Shown: positions 1-11,870 of the stretch, one piece after another | Position numbering within the stretch: the first letter of the stretch is position 1 | How the letters are laid out: every line of letters starts with the position of its first letter | Source of the DNA: Mytilinidion resinicola | Taxonomy: Eukaryota > Ascomycota > Dothideomycetes > Mytilinidiales > Mytilinidiaceae | Direction: 5' to 3' | Assembly: GCF_010093595.1 (NCBI RefSeq) | Contig: NW_022985446.1 | Coordinates: forward strand, 638,296-702,295 | Length of the DNA: 64,000 bases | The notes under the pieces: model-generated | What the model was told of the DNA's origin: nothing | Databases searched by the model: none | What the model saw: only the letters and a program-made list of their open reading frames with translations | Program-made: the position numbers and the translations under genes

Positions 1-179
1 ATTTAATTAGGGTGAAGAAACCCTAGAGCTCTATTTAGAAGCTTTGCCGCCGCCGTATCTAGTTTATAATAGCTACGAAAGTGGGTTAAATAACGGTAAT
101 AGTTCCTATACGGCTATTTAGATCTATAATAGTAATAATAATCGAGGTAGCTTAGAACGCCGCAGGTATAAGGCTTAAA

Positions 180-455
180 ACTTTTTTATAATAGTAAGTA
201 CTAGAGGTAAGGTTAATTATAGAGCTAATAAGCGCCTAGCCAGCTTTTTAGACTTTACTAGTAAGTATAACAGGTAGAAAAGACCGAGCGCGAAGCGTAT
301 AAGGTGCTCTACTAGGCAAGGATTATAGTTAAAAAGGCGCGGGAGCATGTAAAAAGGTTAGAGAATTTACTTAGCTAGGCAAAGATTACGGCTAAAGAGG
401 CGCAGGAGTATAAAGAAATTAATAAGCGAACTATTTAGTGTAATCGGAGTTAAGT
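180..455 (+). pseudogene. coiled-coil coding scrap, unrecognised
   Basis: From about 276 the plus strand reads as a Lys/Glu/Arg-rich heptad-like stretch (EKTEREAYKVLY, then KKAREHVKRLENLL, then AKITAKEAQEYKEINKR). It is interrupted by TAG codons where Gln would fit. The composition suggests a coiled coil, similar in type to the gag-like coil at 41.9-42.1 kb, but I could not show homology. It could equally be the tail of a transposase. No start or end is visible. Confidence 0.3.
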
Positions 456-540
456 TATACTATCTATTAACTTTACGTATTATTTCTACTAGAAATTTAA
501 CGAAGAAAGCAAAAATTAAACTGTTTCTTTTTTACCCTCC

Positions 541-1699
541 GTCTATTTTTAAGCTAATTAAAGTCCGTTTCTAGGTAGCGCACTTAGGTTAAAATTAATA
601 TAAACTCTAATTTCTATAGGTGTCTAGCTCGTTGTTTATATACTAGGGGAAGGAGGAAGGCTAGCCCCGGGGGTATAACGTGGTATTTCTTCCTAACGCG
701 TTACTTAATTTATCCTGTTTCCTAATACAGTACTAATACTATACTGCAGCACTGCTATTATACTACCTATTACTTCCTCCTATATTAGTATACTATCCTA
801 ATACGTTACTATATATAAGTTGCTAACCCTAGGTTATAGTACTGCAACCTAAGTAGCGTAATACCTACTATACTATAAAATTTGCGGGGTATATTAACTT
901 TAGACACCTTAGACTCTATATATATATTAGTATATATTATAACTCTAAATTATATAGGTTATATAAGTTACTATAGCTACTCTAGAGCCCTTATAACCCT
1001 TCCCACTAAAAAATTACGTTCGCGCCGTCGCCTTTACAACTAATTTAAGGAAAGTTTTCTTTTATAGCGTAATAGAATTTCTTTATTATAACGCTATTAT
1101 TACGCCCTTATTACTCCTAACTATATAAAATTTAAAAGCGATAATAGAATAATAGTAGTGCTATAGCAACGAAATTCGGTTGTACTATAATAGTACACTT
1201 AGGTAATAACACGGCTTTGCCTATATAAGGGTTATCTATTACTAATAGCCGTAACTATAATAGAACTTTATAGTATAAAAATAGGTATAGGCGTGCCTTT
1301 AAAACTAACTTACGGCGACGTATATAGATTTAAAGAAGAAGTTATAGATAAGTTAGTATAAAGAAAATACTGTATCCGCCTTTAATAAAGTACTTTATTA
1401 CTAAAATATAAGTGTCTAGCTTACTATAATACTAACTATCTAAAAAAACACGCGAAATTTAGTAAGCGTAAAGAAAAAGCTTGAAAAGAGTGTTGTTATA
1501 TAAGAATTTAGAAAAGAAACAGCTAAATAAATATTAGGAGTTCGGCGTAAAAAGACAAACAACTGTGTAAATAAGTAAATAAAGTAAATAAGTTAAAGTT
1601 AATTATTTTCGAGATTTGCGCAATAATATAAACGACAGTGTAATAGAGAAAAGAGCAGGTGTATTCTAAGCGTAACCGAAGAAAAAGAGAGGATAGGCA
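541..1699. other. AT-rich RIP-type DNA, no gene recognised
   Basis: TpA-dense sequence with stops in all frames. I see no motif, terminal repeat or RNA gene here. Confidence 0.5.
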
Positions 1700-3172
1700 A
1701 ATAATTGTCGATATTCGGTGAATAAAGACAGTAAAAACGTGAACAGCGCACGAGTAACCGGTCTTACTAATCTTATAACTCTTATACTTTTACGCTAAGA
1801 TCGGCGTAGACTTTGCGTGCTCCTATATAATTATAAAATCACCTTTATCTTTTGCTTTAAGGTTTTAGAAGTTATTAATGCCTGCAGCCTTATAGTAACT
1901 AATTCTAAAGTCCTTAATAGTATATATTAGCTAGGATTTAGTAGCAGTATTTACTTTAGACTTAGCGGATTAGCGCGCCGAGCGTGCCTTTATCGGGGTG
2001 GATTAATATACTAGAGCAATTAGGGTAAATCGGCTTCTATAAGAACGTTCTGCAGCAAGCAATTGCTTATAGAACTAGCGTGTTGTATCTACAGCAAGGC
2101 CGATAGAAAAAGATCTGCTAGTAGCTACCCGTTTACCTAACTCGGCTTTATTATATCTGTCCTCTACCTTATAGGCGGCCAGGAAAATTGCTTTATCGGC
2201 AGCCTTCTTCCCCTATCTCGCGCGCAGGGCTTGCCGTAGTTCCTACCTTTTATCTAATTTTCTATCGGGAAGGAGCTAACTAATAAGAATATATATAATA
2301 GGCTAATATTTTTCCACTAAGTCTAGGTTAATAAGGTCTAAATCGGCGTTAGAATTACTAGTTTCTGCATCTTTAAAGGCAACTCTATATATACTAAGAA
2401 TATAGCGTTTAGTAAACCGGAAATTCCTATTATCTAAGCGTTCGTCTCTATACTAATTATTAATATTACTAACCTTCTTAGACTTAGGTTGCTTATTTTT
2501 ATACTTTCTAGATTTAGTATAAGTATTAAACCGATATTTAGCAGCACTTTTCTTTCTATATATATTAATATACCGAGTGCCTCTACCGCTAGTCCACCTA
2601 ATAGTAATTATATTCTTACTACGCTAAGGGCCCGGCCTAGTATATAATACGCGACTATACTTAGGATTTTCGGACTTATATCCCGAGTTAGAACTATCTA
2701 GATTAAGTTAAAACAGTGAAGAATTTAGCTCCGATTTAATTTTAGTGCTGTTTACTTTCCCCTATTACTCTTCCTATTTTGCGTTGCTATCGGGTTTACT
2801 ATTAGTATTTATGCCTGCTAGTTTCTCTCCCTATTTTGCGTTGCTATCGGGTTTGCTATCGGTATTTATACCTGCTAGTTTCTTTTCCTATTTTACGTTG
2901 TTTTCTAAACTTTCTGCTCTATTAGTTGTTCCTATAGCTTTACCGTCTTCCTAATTAATATCTATTTTGTCGATCTCTTCGTTTATATTTTTAGCTTGAA
3001 AATCCTTGTTATTTTTCTCGAGAAATGCTCTTAACCTGGCAGCTCGTGCTTTACTAAAGTTGCTGTTATCTGCCTGCAGTTTAGTAAGTGCGTCCTTAGC
3101 TCTAGCCTTTATCTAGGCTATATCTAAGCTTTTACTACCGTTATTTCTTTTCTTAGCTCTTTGCGAAGGCAT
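1700..3172 (-). pseudogene. degenerate gene with acidic 19-residue repeats, unrecognised
   Basis: An ATG at 3172 (minus) opens a frame reading MPSQRAKKRN, then a basic/acidic region, then two and a half copies of a 19-residue repeat (EKLAGIN-T-D/N-SKPDSNAK plus a stop where Trp or Gln fits). The frame continues through a Ser/Asn-rich linker, an Arg/Lys-rich stretch (about 2.6-2.45 kb) and a region with LAVDTTR, FYKQLLAAERSYRSRF, to about 1990. Coding-like sequence then resumes in another frame to about 1700, which suggests an intron or an indel. Nearly all stops are TAG/TAA at Gln/Trp-compatible codons, so this is a RIP-inactivated gene and not noise. I do not recognise the family. The repeat is probably strongly acidic in the intact protein, since many Asn codons can be RIP-altered Asp. 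Confidence 0.5.
2773..2905. repeat. 57-bp tandem repeat inside the acidic-repeat pseudogene
   Basis: CCTATTTT(G/A)CGTTG recurs at 2773, 2830 and 2887, an exact 57-bp spacing. That is 19 codons, so the repeat preserves the minus-strand frame. The third copy is partial and diverges after about 20 bases. The 69-codon plus-strand reading frame across it (2745-2954) is only the complement of this repeat. Confidence 0.8.
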
Positions 3173-3180
3173 TTCTAAAA

Positions 3181-4217
3181 TAGGCGTCCGAAAGGTGTAG
3201 AGTATAAGATACTTTCTATGCGTTTATAATTAAAATTAGTAAATTATAGTATTTATATATAACAAAGTGTATAAAACTAGGACCTATAAGCTAGATTCGG
3301 TCTATTTACCTAAAGCACCTATTTTAGTATAGAAAGCAACTTTAAGACACGTCTAGAACTATTTTTATACCCTATTTATATTAAGTAAGGCCTAAAAAAA
3401 GGCCCTGTAGTATTTCTAATAGAATTTAAGTAAGTAGGGTTTTATAGACCTATAGTATTATACACCGGAGCAGGTTTAACTAAGCGCTCTCTATTCTAAA
3501 AAAAGGTTACTTATAAACAGCTTCCACCTCCGCATACTTTAAACTTTTTTAATTCCGGAACTAACTAATTAGAAGCTATTATCTAATATATATATTCTTA
3601 CGGCTATTTCCCTTTACGTACTTTTAGCAACCGGGACCGCTATAGCAGATTTAAGGTCTAATAATAAACTTTTAGCCTCTACTACTTCTAATATACCTTC
3701 TTTTAGTTAGCTATAAGCTATAATCTAACTTAAATTCGGCGGCTTAATAGGAATAGAAGTAATTAGTTTTACGGCTATAGTAATATAGAGGATAATTACT
3801 AGATTTCCTGTTATAACCTTAGTTATAGTATAGATTACCTAGCTATCGATTTTAGATATTACTAGTATAAAATATCGCCTATTTTTATATTTAACCGCGT
3901 TAACTTCTTTAGCAAAGAATTCTAGTCTAGCTTATTTTTTAGCCACCGCCGGTTCCTTTTCGTTTCTAATAGCAACTCTGCTAGCGTTTTAGGGAACTAG
4001 TAAAAAACTAGTACCTTTTAACTTACTAGGTTTAATATTAGTAATTATAATATAACTAGTATTCTATATTTAATAGGGGAAGTCTATAGTATATAGTTAG
4101 ATAGCTTAATAAGCGCCTTAAAGTTTGTAGATAGGACTATAACTTCCTTAAAAAAGGTTTAGTATCCGTACTCGACTATAACCTATATATATAACTAAAA
4201 TATAGTCGAGATAATAG
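3181..4217. other. AT-rich RIP-type DNA, no gene recognised
   Basis: Highly TpA-rich with stops in all frames. Short coding-like runs occur, but none is long enough to name. Confidence 0.45.
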
Positions 4218-4353
4218 TAAATCCGCCTTTTCCTTTATTCTAAAAGCAATATTTACTTATAGTTATAAAATAGGTATATAGGTTATATAATTACTATATA
4301 GGACGCTAGCGGCTAGCGCAGCGCCAGCGACCTATATTAGGCCGCTCCGCCCT
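4218..4353 (+). repeat. dispersed repeat R, copy 1 left part
   Basis: Aligns with 40717-40941. Shared blocks include GCCTTTTCCTTTATT, AATATTTAC(T/C)TATAGTTA and GCTAGCG..GCGCCAG. A pogo element splits this copy at a TA; the right part resumes at 6205. It could be an LTR or a short non-autonomous element. No convincing target duplication was found. Confidence 0.6.
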
Positions 4354-4355
4354 TA

Positions 4356-6202
4356 ACGTAATCTATAAATTAGTAGCCCGCATAAGCTAGTGGCCCACCT
4401 AACTTAACACGCGACGCGTCGTCTAATAACTACCCTAATAGCAGCACTACAATAATAAGAAGCCATCTTTTAAGAAGGCAGAGTTATTCTAGGCGTTTAA
4501 GCCTATAAAACCGGCTAAATTACATTCTTCCGAGGCGTTAAGAAACTATACGATGTGCCCAGAAAAACGGTTACGCGTCGCGCCCGTAGTATTCCTCTAC
4601 AACGCGGTGCTATCTCTAAAAATCGCCGTTTTACACCTGTATAAGAAGAGGTTCTTATACAGAGGATTTTATTAATAGACCAGCGTGGTATGCCGCCCTG
4701 TATTGCTACTATACGGCAGATAGCCAGTATTCTAGCTAGCCAACGCGTTGTACAGAATACCCCTCTTACTATCGGCCAGAACTAGGTGCGAAATTTTATC
4801 AGCTGCTATAACAACCTAAAATCCAAATTTAATCGCAAATACAACTATTAACGTGCTAAATACGAAAATCCTGTGCTTATCCGGGCCTGGTTTAAACGCG
4901 TGCAAGATATTAAAATATAATATAGAATTCTTAATAAAGACACCTGGAATTTTAATAAGACCGGCTGCTAAATAGGTGTTATTATAACTGCCCGGGTTGT
5001 TACTAGAACAGACTGTACTGGCCGGCCTAGGACTATACAGCCGGGCAATCGAGAATAGGTTATAATTATCGAATATATTAATATAATAGGGGTTGAAATT
5101 CCACCCTTAGTTATCTTTAAAGCAATAATACACTAAGCCGCTTAGTATAAGGTTATTCTAAAGGAATAGTTAATCGGCGTTAGTAAAAATAGCTGGATAA
5201 TAAATAAAATTGGCCTTACTTAGCTAAAACTATTCTATAAGTATATAAAAGATCGCACAGTTAGCACGTATCGGATGCTTATATTAGACGGCCACGATAG
5301 CTATATAAACCCCGAATTCGACTAATTCTGCCTGGATTATAATATTATTATTGTCTGTATACCTGTATATTTATTGCATCTGCTGTAGCCCCTAGATATT
5401 AGCTATTTCTCCGTGCTAAAGCGGTTCTATAGACGCCTGGTTAAACAGATTATAGGCTATAGTATTAACTATATTAATAAATATAAATTCCTACCTATAT
5501 ATAGGCAGGCCAGGCAGGAGGCACTATATACAGGCAATATACGGGCGGGATTTACAGCTACTGGCCTAGTTCTATACAACCCCGATTATATGCTATTATT
5601 ACTGCATGCCGGATATTACACGCCGCCACCCCCCTTTCTACGGCCATAATTAAATAGATCCTAGACAGCCGAAACACCCTATAATATCGCCGAGCTATAA
5701 AAGCAGACAGCCCTGCTAAAGCGCTATCGCCAGCGGCGTATGCATAGCCTATAAAGTCCAGCAGAACAGGCCCTTAGCTAAATTATTAAGGCGTGCGAAA
5801 CAGCAATATTAAACGCCGTGCTGCTTGCAAGCGAAAATAAGAAGCTGCGCATAGAAAATCAGCGCCAGAAATAAAAGAAGGTAAGGAAGCGCACGTATAT
5901 AGCTAGAAAGGGTATTCTATTAGGTGAAGAAGCAGCCGATCGTGTACAACCTGTACAGGAAGGGGCAGCAGAGGAGGCAGCAGAGCCACCGGCCGAGCGG
6001 CTACAGCGAGCAAAACCTAGGTGCAGTATGTGCGAATTAACAGAACACAATACACGTACGTACCCTAGGCGGCAGGCAGCTAGCTAGTATATAGCTGCAT
6101 TAAATATATTTGTTCGTGGTGGAGTAATTCGGAATATTTGGCCTTAGTAGCGTGGTTAGGTGGGCTACTAGCTTGTGCGGGCCACTAACTTATAGATTAC
6201 GT
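4356..6202 (+). mobile_element. pogo/Fot1-type DNA transposon, family 1, copy 1
   Basis: Starts ACGTAATCTATAAATTAG and ends with the inverted complement (CTTATAGATTACGT), flanked by TA at 4354-4355 and 6203-6204, the target duplication expected for Tc1/mariner-pogo elements. Terminal inverted repeats are about 48 bp and each contains TAGTGGCCCRC-like words twice. Length is 1847 bp, close to Fot1-class elements. Compared with copy 2 it carries many extra C-to-T and G-to-A changes, so it is the more strongly RIP-mutated copy. Confidence 0.93.
4414..6087 (+). pseudogene. pogo/Fot1 transposase, RIP-inactivated
   Basis: About 557 codons when aligned to copies 2 and 3. Order: N-terminal helix-turn-helix region with LYDVP-KTVTRRARG; a second CENP-B/Tc5-type DNA-binding part; a DDE nuclease core; and a C-terminal CCHC zinc knuckle near residues 537-550. 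Many in-frame stops are present. The first catalytic Asp is Asn (residue about 181, 4954-4956, in WNFN). The second is retained in LILDGHDSY (near residue 292) and the third is at about residue 328, a D35D spacing. The last zinc-knuckle Cys is Tyr. The codon matching the ATG of copy 2 is ACG (4414). The longest unbroken piece is 5413-5649. Confidence 0.88.
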
Positions 6203-6204
6203 TA

Positions 6205-6295
6205 CCTTTTCTCTTTTTATATTACTAAGTTACTTCTATAGTATAGTAATATAACTGTTTCTAATTACTATTTGCCTATTAAGCGAGTTCTTACA
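6205..6295 (+). repeat. dispersed repeat R, copy 1 right part
   Basis: Continuation of the repeat split by pogo copy 1. It matches about 40855-40941 (CTCTTTTTATATTAC, CTAATTACTATTTRCCTATT). Together with 4218-4353 it restores one copy of about 225 bp. Confidence 0.6.
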
Positions 6296-7690
6296 GCCGT
6301 AAATAGAATAATTAATAGTATAATTAACGTCCCTCTAGCGGAAAACCCCCTGTACTAGAATAAACCTATTATTTAGGTATTCTAACTTTTTTCCTTATAA
6401 TTCTATCGAGTTATAGTTAGTGTATTATAATTTCTGCCTAGGAAACTAGTATATAGCTAAAAAAAAATACAACGCTTTTAATCGTGCTATTAATCGTTTC
6501 TTTTAGAGCTATAGTAACGGAATTTAGTTACGCTATAAAAGAAAACTTTTCGTAAATTAGGCGTGAAGGCGATAATATAAACGTAATTTTTAGGTATAAA
6601 GTGTTCTAAATATTTAGAGTAGCTATAGTACACGACTTATATAGAACTATAGAAGATTTTAATATATATACTAAGTATAAGTTATTTAAAGTTAAAGTAA
6701 CTTACCTTTTATATTTTCCGGTATAGTAGGTTTTCCGCGACCTAGGAAGGAATATTATTCTAAGGCTGTTATATTTTTCTTACTATAGACTGTAATATTT
6801 CCGATTATATAAGGTAAGAATTTATCGATTTTATATAGAAATCTAGCTAGCCTATATATACTTAGAAGCCCTTATAGGCCTAATTTATACTAGATCTACT
6901 ATAGTAAAGCAGTATATCTATATATTACGTGCCTATATATTATATACACGGCAGCTAAATATTAACTAAATATCGAGAATTCTATATCCTCTAAACCTAA
7001 TTTACTTTTAAATTACTTCTAACAGCGCAACGGGCCAGAGCAAAGCCCTATCTTCGGCCCGAGTTTTTATTATTATTATACCTTTAGTATTATTAGAAGC
7101 GGAGGCTTTTTAGGGGATATAATAGTAAGGAATAGGTATTAGGCGACAGTAATATAGCGGTGGCGTATTAAGAAGGTTGCTGTTATATAAAGGAACTTTT
7201 AATTAGCTAGCAGAGCACCTTATAGGCGTATTAAGTAAGTTATTAAAAAGGAATTAGAAAAGGAAGTAAAGAGTCTGTAATAAGGGAGGTTATAGGGTAA
7301 TATAAGTAATAAATATGCTTAGGCATCGGCCTCGATAAGTAATTAACGCTGCAGCGGCTAATAGAGGCCACGTGATTTTATAAGGTTTCTTATAATCTAG
7401 CAGTAACCTTATAATCCGGCGCGTTGTTAAAAGGCTAGTAAAGTATTCCGGACGGTGCAGTAAATAGTAATCTAGCAGCAGTATAGCAATCTAAAGTATA
7501 TATAAGGCCTACCTAGCGCCTCTATACTTTTCCTTCTATATTTAACTTTTTTAAATAAGTTCTAGCTTTTTTAACACTTTATTAAGCTACCTTTTCCTTC
7601 TATCTTTAATCCTGTATTAAGACTTCTTTTTCTTTTACTTTAATCCGCTGTTGCTATAACTATAGTAGACACTCGCCTAGGCTTAACTAC
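6296..7690. other. AT-rich RIP-type DNA, no gene recognised
   Basis: No frame could be followed for more than a few dozen codons, and no terminal repeats or RNA genes were seen. Confidence 0.45.
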
Positions 7691-7712
7691 TTTAGGCCTG
7701 CTAAGAGGCCCT

Positions 7713-8424
7713 AGCGGAGGTAAAGGCAATAAATAGCCGGAGCCCGGTTATAGTCGCCGCCTTAGTCGCTTATATAAGGCTAAGGGCTTATTAGGGTATA
7801 AAATGTTTTAGCAGTTTAGTAAGTATACCCTTTTTATTAAGTTTCCTTAGGCTAATAATATAGTCTTAGATAACTTTAATACTTAAGTAGACCTCGCCCT
7901 AATCTATTAAATATAGGATATCCTCTGCGCTTAGGCAGACGCTATAGACTATAAGTATTCTATTCCGAAAAACCTTTAATAGTTTGCGGTGCCTCCGGAC
8001 TATCTAAACTATACCCAGCACGAGCCGGCGTTTAAGGGTCCGAAGGGGGCTTATATTAATATTACCCTTAGAGACTTTCTTTAAATTAAGCTATTAGGGC
8101 CCTGTTATAAGCTAAATAAGGATTTTAATAAGCTAATTTCTAATTCTAACTGCAGGTATACTTTAAGGTTTCCGGCGCTCTTTAAGTAGATATTAGGCCG
8201 TCGGCTGGCCTATATAAAAAGTTAATCCAACGCAACTTTAGTATTTTTTTTTAAGGCTAAAGCTAATAGGTTATAGAGGATTAGTTCCTAAATATAGAGC
8301 GCAGTATAGTGTAATTGCGCACCTAGGCTAGTAGTAGATCCTGCGGCTTTAGCAGAGGGTATTGCAAGTGCTGCTCCTATTCCTGCGCAGTTAATCCGTT
8401 ATTAGAACGCTATAACAGGTTCTT
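7713..8424 (+). pseudogene. coding remnant, family unrecognised
   Basis: A single plus-strand frame runs about 235 codons through RIP-type stops. Readable parts include PEPGYSRRLSRLYKAKGLLG, then IDYKYSIPKNL, PPDYLNYTQHEPAFKGPKG, KLLGPCYKLNKDFNKL, then RFPALFK-ILGRRLAYIKS, and a C-terminal APRLVVDPAALAEGIASAAP. The mixed composition and the restriction of stops to Gln/Arg/Trp-compatible codons argue for a former gene. I see no catalytic motif and cannot name the family. Boundaries are those of the readable frame, not of the gene. Confidence 0.45.
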
Positions 8425-10810
8425 AAGGTTCTGCTAGCTTTCGCCCACCTTTTTAACTATAGTTTTAACCTCGTCTACAGTCTTAGCCTTATTAGGATAT
8501 CTATAGCGCTTAAAAGTTTTCCCTTTCTGCTAAGGCTATATTAGTACTTTTAGTATAATAAGGAGCTATAGAAAGGCTTTTTTCCGGCTTCTTCTTAAGG
8601 CTCTTATTAGGGTTCTTTATCTCTATTTACTAGTTAAGGACTACTTACTTCCTTAGAGGAGGTGCTAGAGGAGGCTAATAGTAGAAAGGTAAAGGAAAAG
8701 CTAAAAAGCACGGCCGTAATATTTCTATACTTAGTGCGCCTTATAAGTATTATTATAAGGGCGACGATAATTATCCTGGAGAAGGCCAATACTATAGGTA
8801 TTTTAGTATAGGAGCTGGCGGAGGTATAGTAGCTAAAAAGGAAATAGTATTAAATAAGTAACGAGAATAAATTAAAAAATAATAAAAGAAACACTAGGTA
8901 ATAAATATAGGTAGTCTTTTAATATTCTACTAAGCTAATAGAAGCGCGAATCGACTTTTCTTATACTTTCTTCTATGCAATTATATATTAAGGGCCTGTA
9001 AAGGCCGAGCTGGTATATTAAAATTGCTATTAAAATCCAATTTTTAAACGCTGCTGTTATTTTTATTATTCTTAATACTATTAACATTTTCAACATCTTT
9101 TATACTTGTATTACTACTGGAGTTGCTCTCCGAACGTCTATTAGAGTTTCTATTATCTCCTTCTAAGAAGTCTCCAGCTTCTTCTATTTTAGTATTTTTA
9201 TTTATTGGCTTAATCTTAATATTATCCAGCTCTGCAGCACCTTTAGTTTAAATAGCAGCATTATATTCTATTCTAATCCCGAGTAGCTCTTAAAAACTTA
9301 TAATCCCCTATAGCTTTTTTAGGTATCTCCGCGCTATTTCTAGCTTTTAAAGCTCTCTTAGGTGTCTCCTTACTATTTTAAGTAGCTCCCGAAGGTCCCT
9401 TAGTAATATTCTTAGCGGCCTGCGCTGGTGCATTATTTCGAGCTGTGTAACTGCTAGTTCTCTATAGAATATCGGGCTTATATTAATCTATTTCCGGCTT
9501 ATATATACGCGCGTAGTGTAGTAGTATTACCGGATTCTTTATATTATAAGACTAAAAAGCTGGTAACCTATGCTAGGGCAATAGTAGATCGGCCTTTCTC
9601 GGGTCCCTTTTTCTTAGTAGCCCTTTTCTTAAGTACTTTCTCTTTAAAGTTAGTTTATATAGTTTCTAAGTATTTTTCTTCTCTCCTTCCTAAAAAAGCT
9701 CCCTTAGGCTGCTGTTTTAATTAATACTTAGTAATTTTCCAATCCTATTCGGCCTTAGAAATTGTAGTAAATTCGGACTATAGCTTTCTATTATTATTAT
9801 CCGCATCTAATGCGTTTAAGGCCTAACAACAGCATCTAGAACAATATTAGCTTTATACCCTGCTTAACTACAACTATTTATATACTTTTAGGGGGCAGTA
9901 GGATAATAATTCCATTAAAAAGAAAATAGCTCTAAGATTTTTAAAACGCTTAGCCCTTAAAAGCATACACTCTAAAGTTTCTCTATGCAAAGGAATTGCT
10001 CTATATTTTAGCGGAAGGGTTTAGCGCGCTTATATAATAATTAAAAGACCGTTTTACTGCATAGAATTAAGGCTTAAGAAGTTAAGAACTACTTAAATTA
10101 TAGGGTTTAAACAAGGGTTATATATATAACTTCAGACGAGTAATAAAGGAATAGAATATAAAAGGGGAGCTTCTAAATAATTAAAGCTAACTAAGCTGTA
10201 AATAGGGTAACTCTAAGGTTATATACAGCATGTTTATAAAGAACTAATCTAATGCTAATAACCGTAGAATTTACTTAGATATTATATTCGATAGACTATT
10301 CTAAAAAATAGCAGCTTATATCGTGCTTTTCTTATAATTAGCCCTATAGAAGGGCTAATAATAGTGCTATTATAGCTCTATTTAAGCTCCCTTACTAAGG
10401 AAAGAAAAGGAACGTAGTTGCTGTTTTAATCTAAGATAAGGAAATATAAGCTGTTATTAAAGGCAGCGTAGGGAGTTTATATATCTTTAGTTTCAGGAGC
10501 CGTTATAAAATAAAAACCCCTGCGATTATATTTCTAAACTACAGCATCGGCTCTATTTTAGATAACGGTGGGGACTTACTACTAGTAGGCTATCTTCTCT
10601 ATAGCAAGCTTATAGTATATATATACGGCGATATGCTTAGTAAGAATATACTAGATATAACTACTATAGAAACAAAAGATACTTCGGAGAACGCTCTAAA
10701 ATAACGGTGTAGGCTTAGCTGCCTATTATCTTTAAGAGTTTAACGCGCCGACAATTAACTATACTAGAACTATTCTATTAAACTTTTACGCTGTTCCGGA
10801 CAGCACTGCG
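8425..10810. other. mostly unreadable RIP-type DNA
   Basis: No gene named. Around 9.05-9.25 kb more CpA/TpG survives than in the surroundings, but no frame is convincing there. Confidence 0.4.
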
Positions 10811-10812
10811 GG

Positions 10813-11870
10813 CGCAATATAGTTGTAGTTACTTTCTTAAATACTGTCTTACTAAACTCCTAAAGAAATACAGCTATCTTTATTAATAAATATTAGCTAG
10901 AGATTAGCTATCTAGCTTACGGATCTATCTGGCTAAATATATAGGGAGATATCCCGTAGTATTAGAAAGGTGCAGTAGACTGCCTTTAGGACGTTATTTT
11001 TATTATACCTCTAAGAATTTTAATAGAAATAAGCTTTATATATAATAGAAACGAGCTGGTTCCGATTAAGTAAGACTAAAAATTCGCTCTACAACTTTTG
11101 TACTGCCTGCGCGAGGCAGGTTTTAAAGCTTACCCCGGACTGTTTAAGAGCGCGCTTAACAGATATAATTGCGGTTAGCTCGGGAGGAATATAGAAGTCC
11201 TAATTAGATGCTGCGGTGGTAGATATTAGGATAAACTAGTTAAGTGCTCTAGACTCGGAAAGTACCGCGCTATATTTTAATATAGCCTTGAGTAAATCTA
11301 GGGCATTAATAAATAGTCCTTTTCCTTTAAAATATCGAACAGGATCTACTTATGTTTCCAGGACTAGCAGTAAGCTGTGCGTCGCCCTCTTTAATAAAAA
11401 TACATTTTTTATCGGCAAAAGATTAAGTACTATTAACAGTACTTCGTTCGGTAGCCGTCTAAAAAGGCTAGTTAGAGTTGAAGTTATAGTATTTAAACGA
11501 GAAGAAATAGAGTTAAAAAGTATAGCAGAGTAAATCCCTAAGTAAATATTTATTTCGATAGAAGAGGTCTATTTTAAGAATACTGCAACTCCTCCTATCG
11601 CCGCACTATCTCCCTGCTTTTACCGGGAGCTAATACTAGTCCCCGAGTTATAAAAAGCGCACTATATAGGAATTATTTATTCCGTGCTAACTAGTTATAA
11701 AGTTCCTATCTATTGTTTTTTTAATAAGTTACTGCTATAGACGCTTACTAAAGTCCTAAGTTATATTTATTAGTTGCGACTGTATATTTATTAGGAAACC
11801 TATTAAGAAAAAGATATTTAACGTCCTATATATTATAGAAACAGTAGAGGATAATTCCCCCACGCTTAGG
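10813..11870 (+). pseudogene. coding remnant in two frames, unrecognised
   Basis: From 10813 to 11280 one frame reads RNIVVVTFLNTVLLNS, ISYLAYGSIWLNI, GAVDCL-DVIFIIPLRILIE and LQLLYCLREAGFKAYPGLFK, followed by NRYNCG and LIRCCGGRY. From 11288 a second frame has an 81-codon open stretch (MSKSRALINSPFPLKYRTGS onward, to 11533). It continues past a TAA with IPK-IFISIEEV, PPIAALSPCFYRELILVPEL and HYIGIIYSVLTSYKVPIY to about 11870. The two parts may be exons of one gene or be separated by an indel. The family is not recognised. Confidence 0.4.

Noticed and set aside
5859..6050. 63-codon minus-strand frame and the similar plus-strand frame at 33208-33399
   Set aside because: Both are complements of the C-terminal transposase region with the zinc knuckle in pogo copies 1 and 2.
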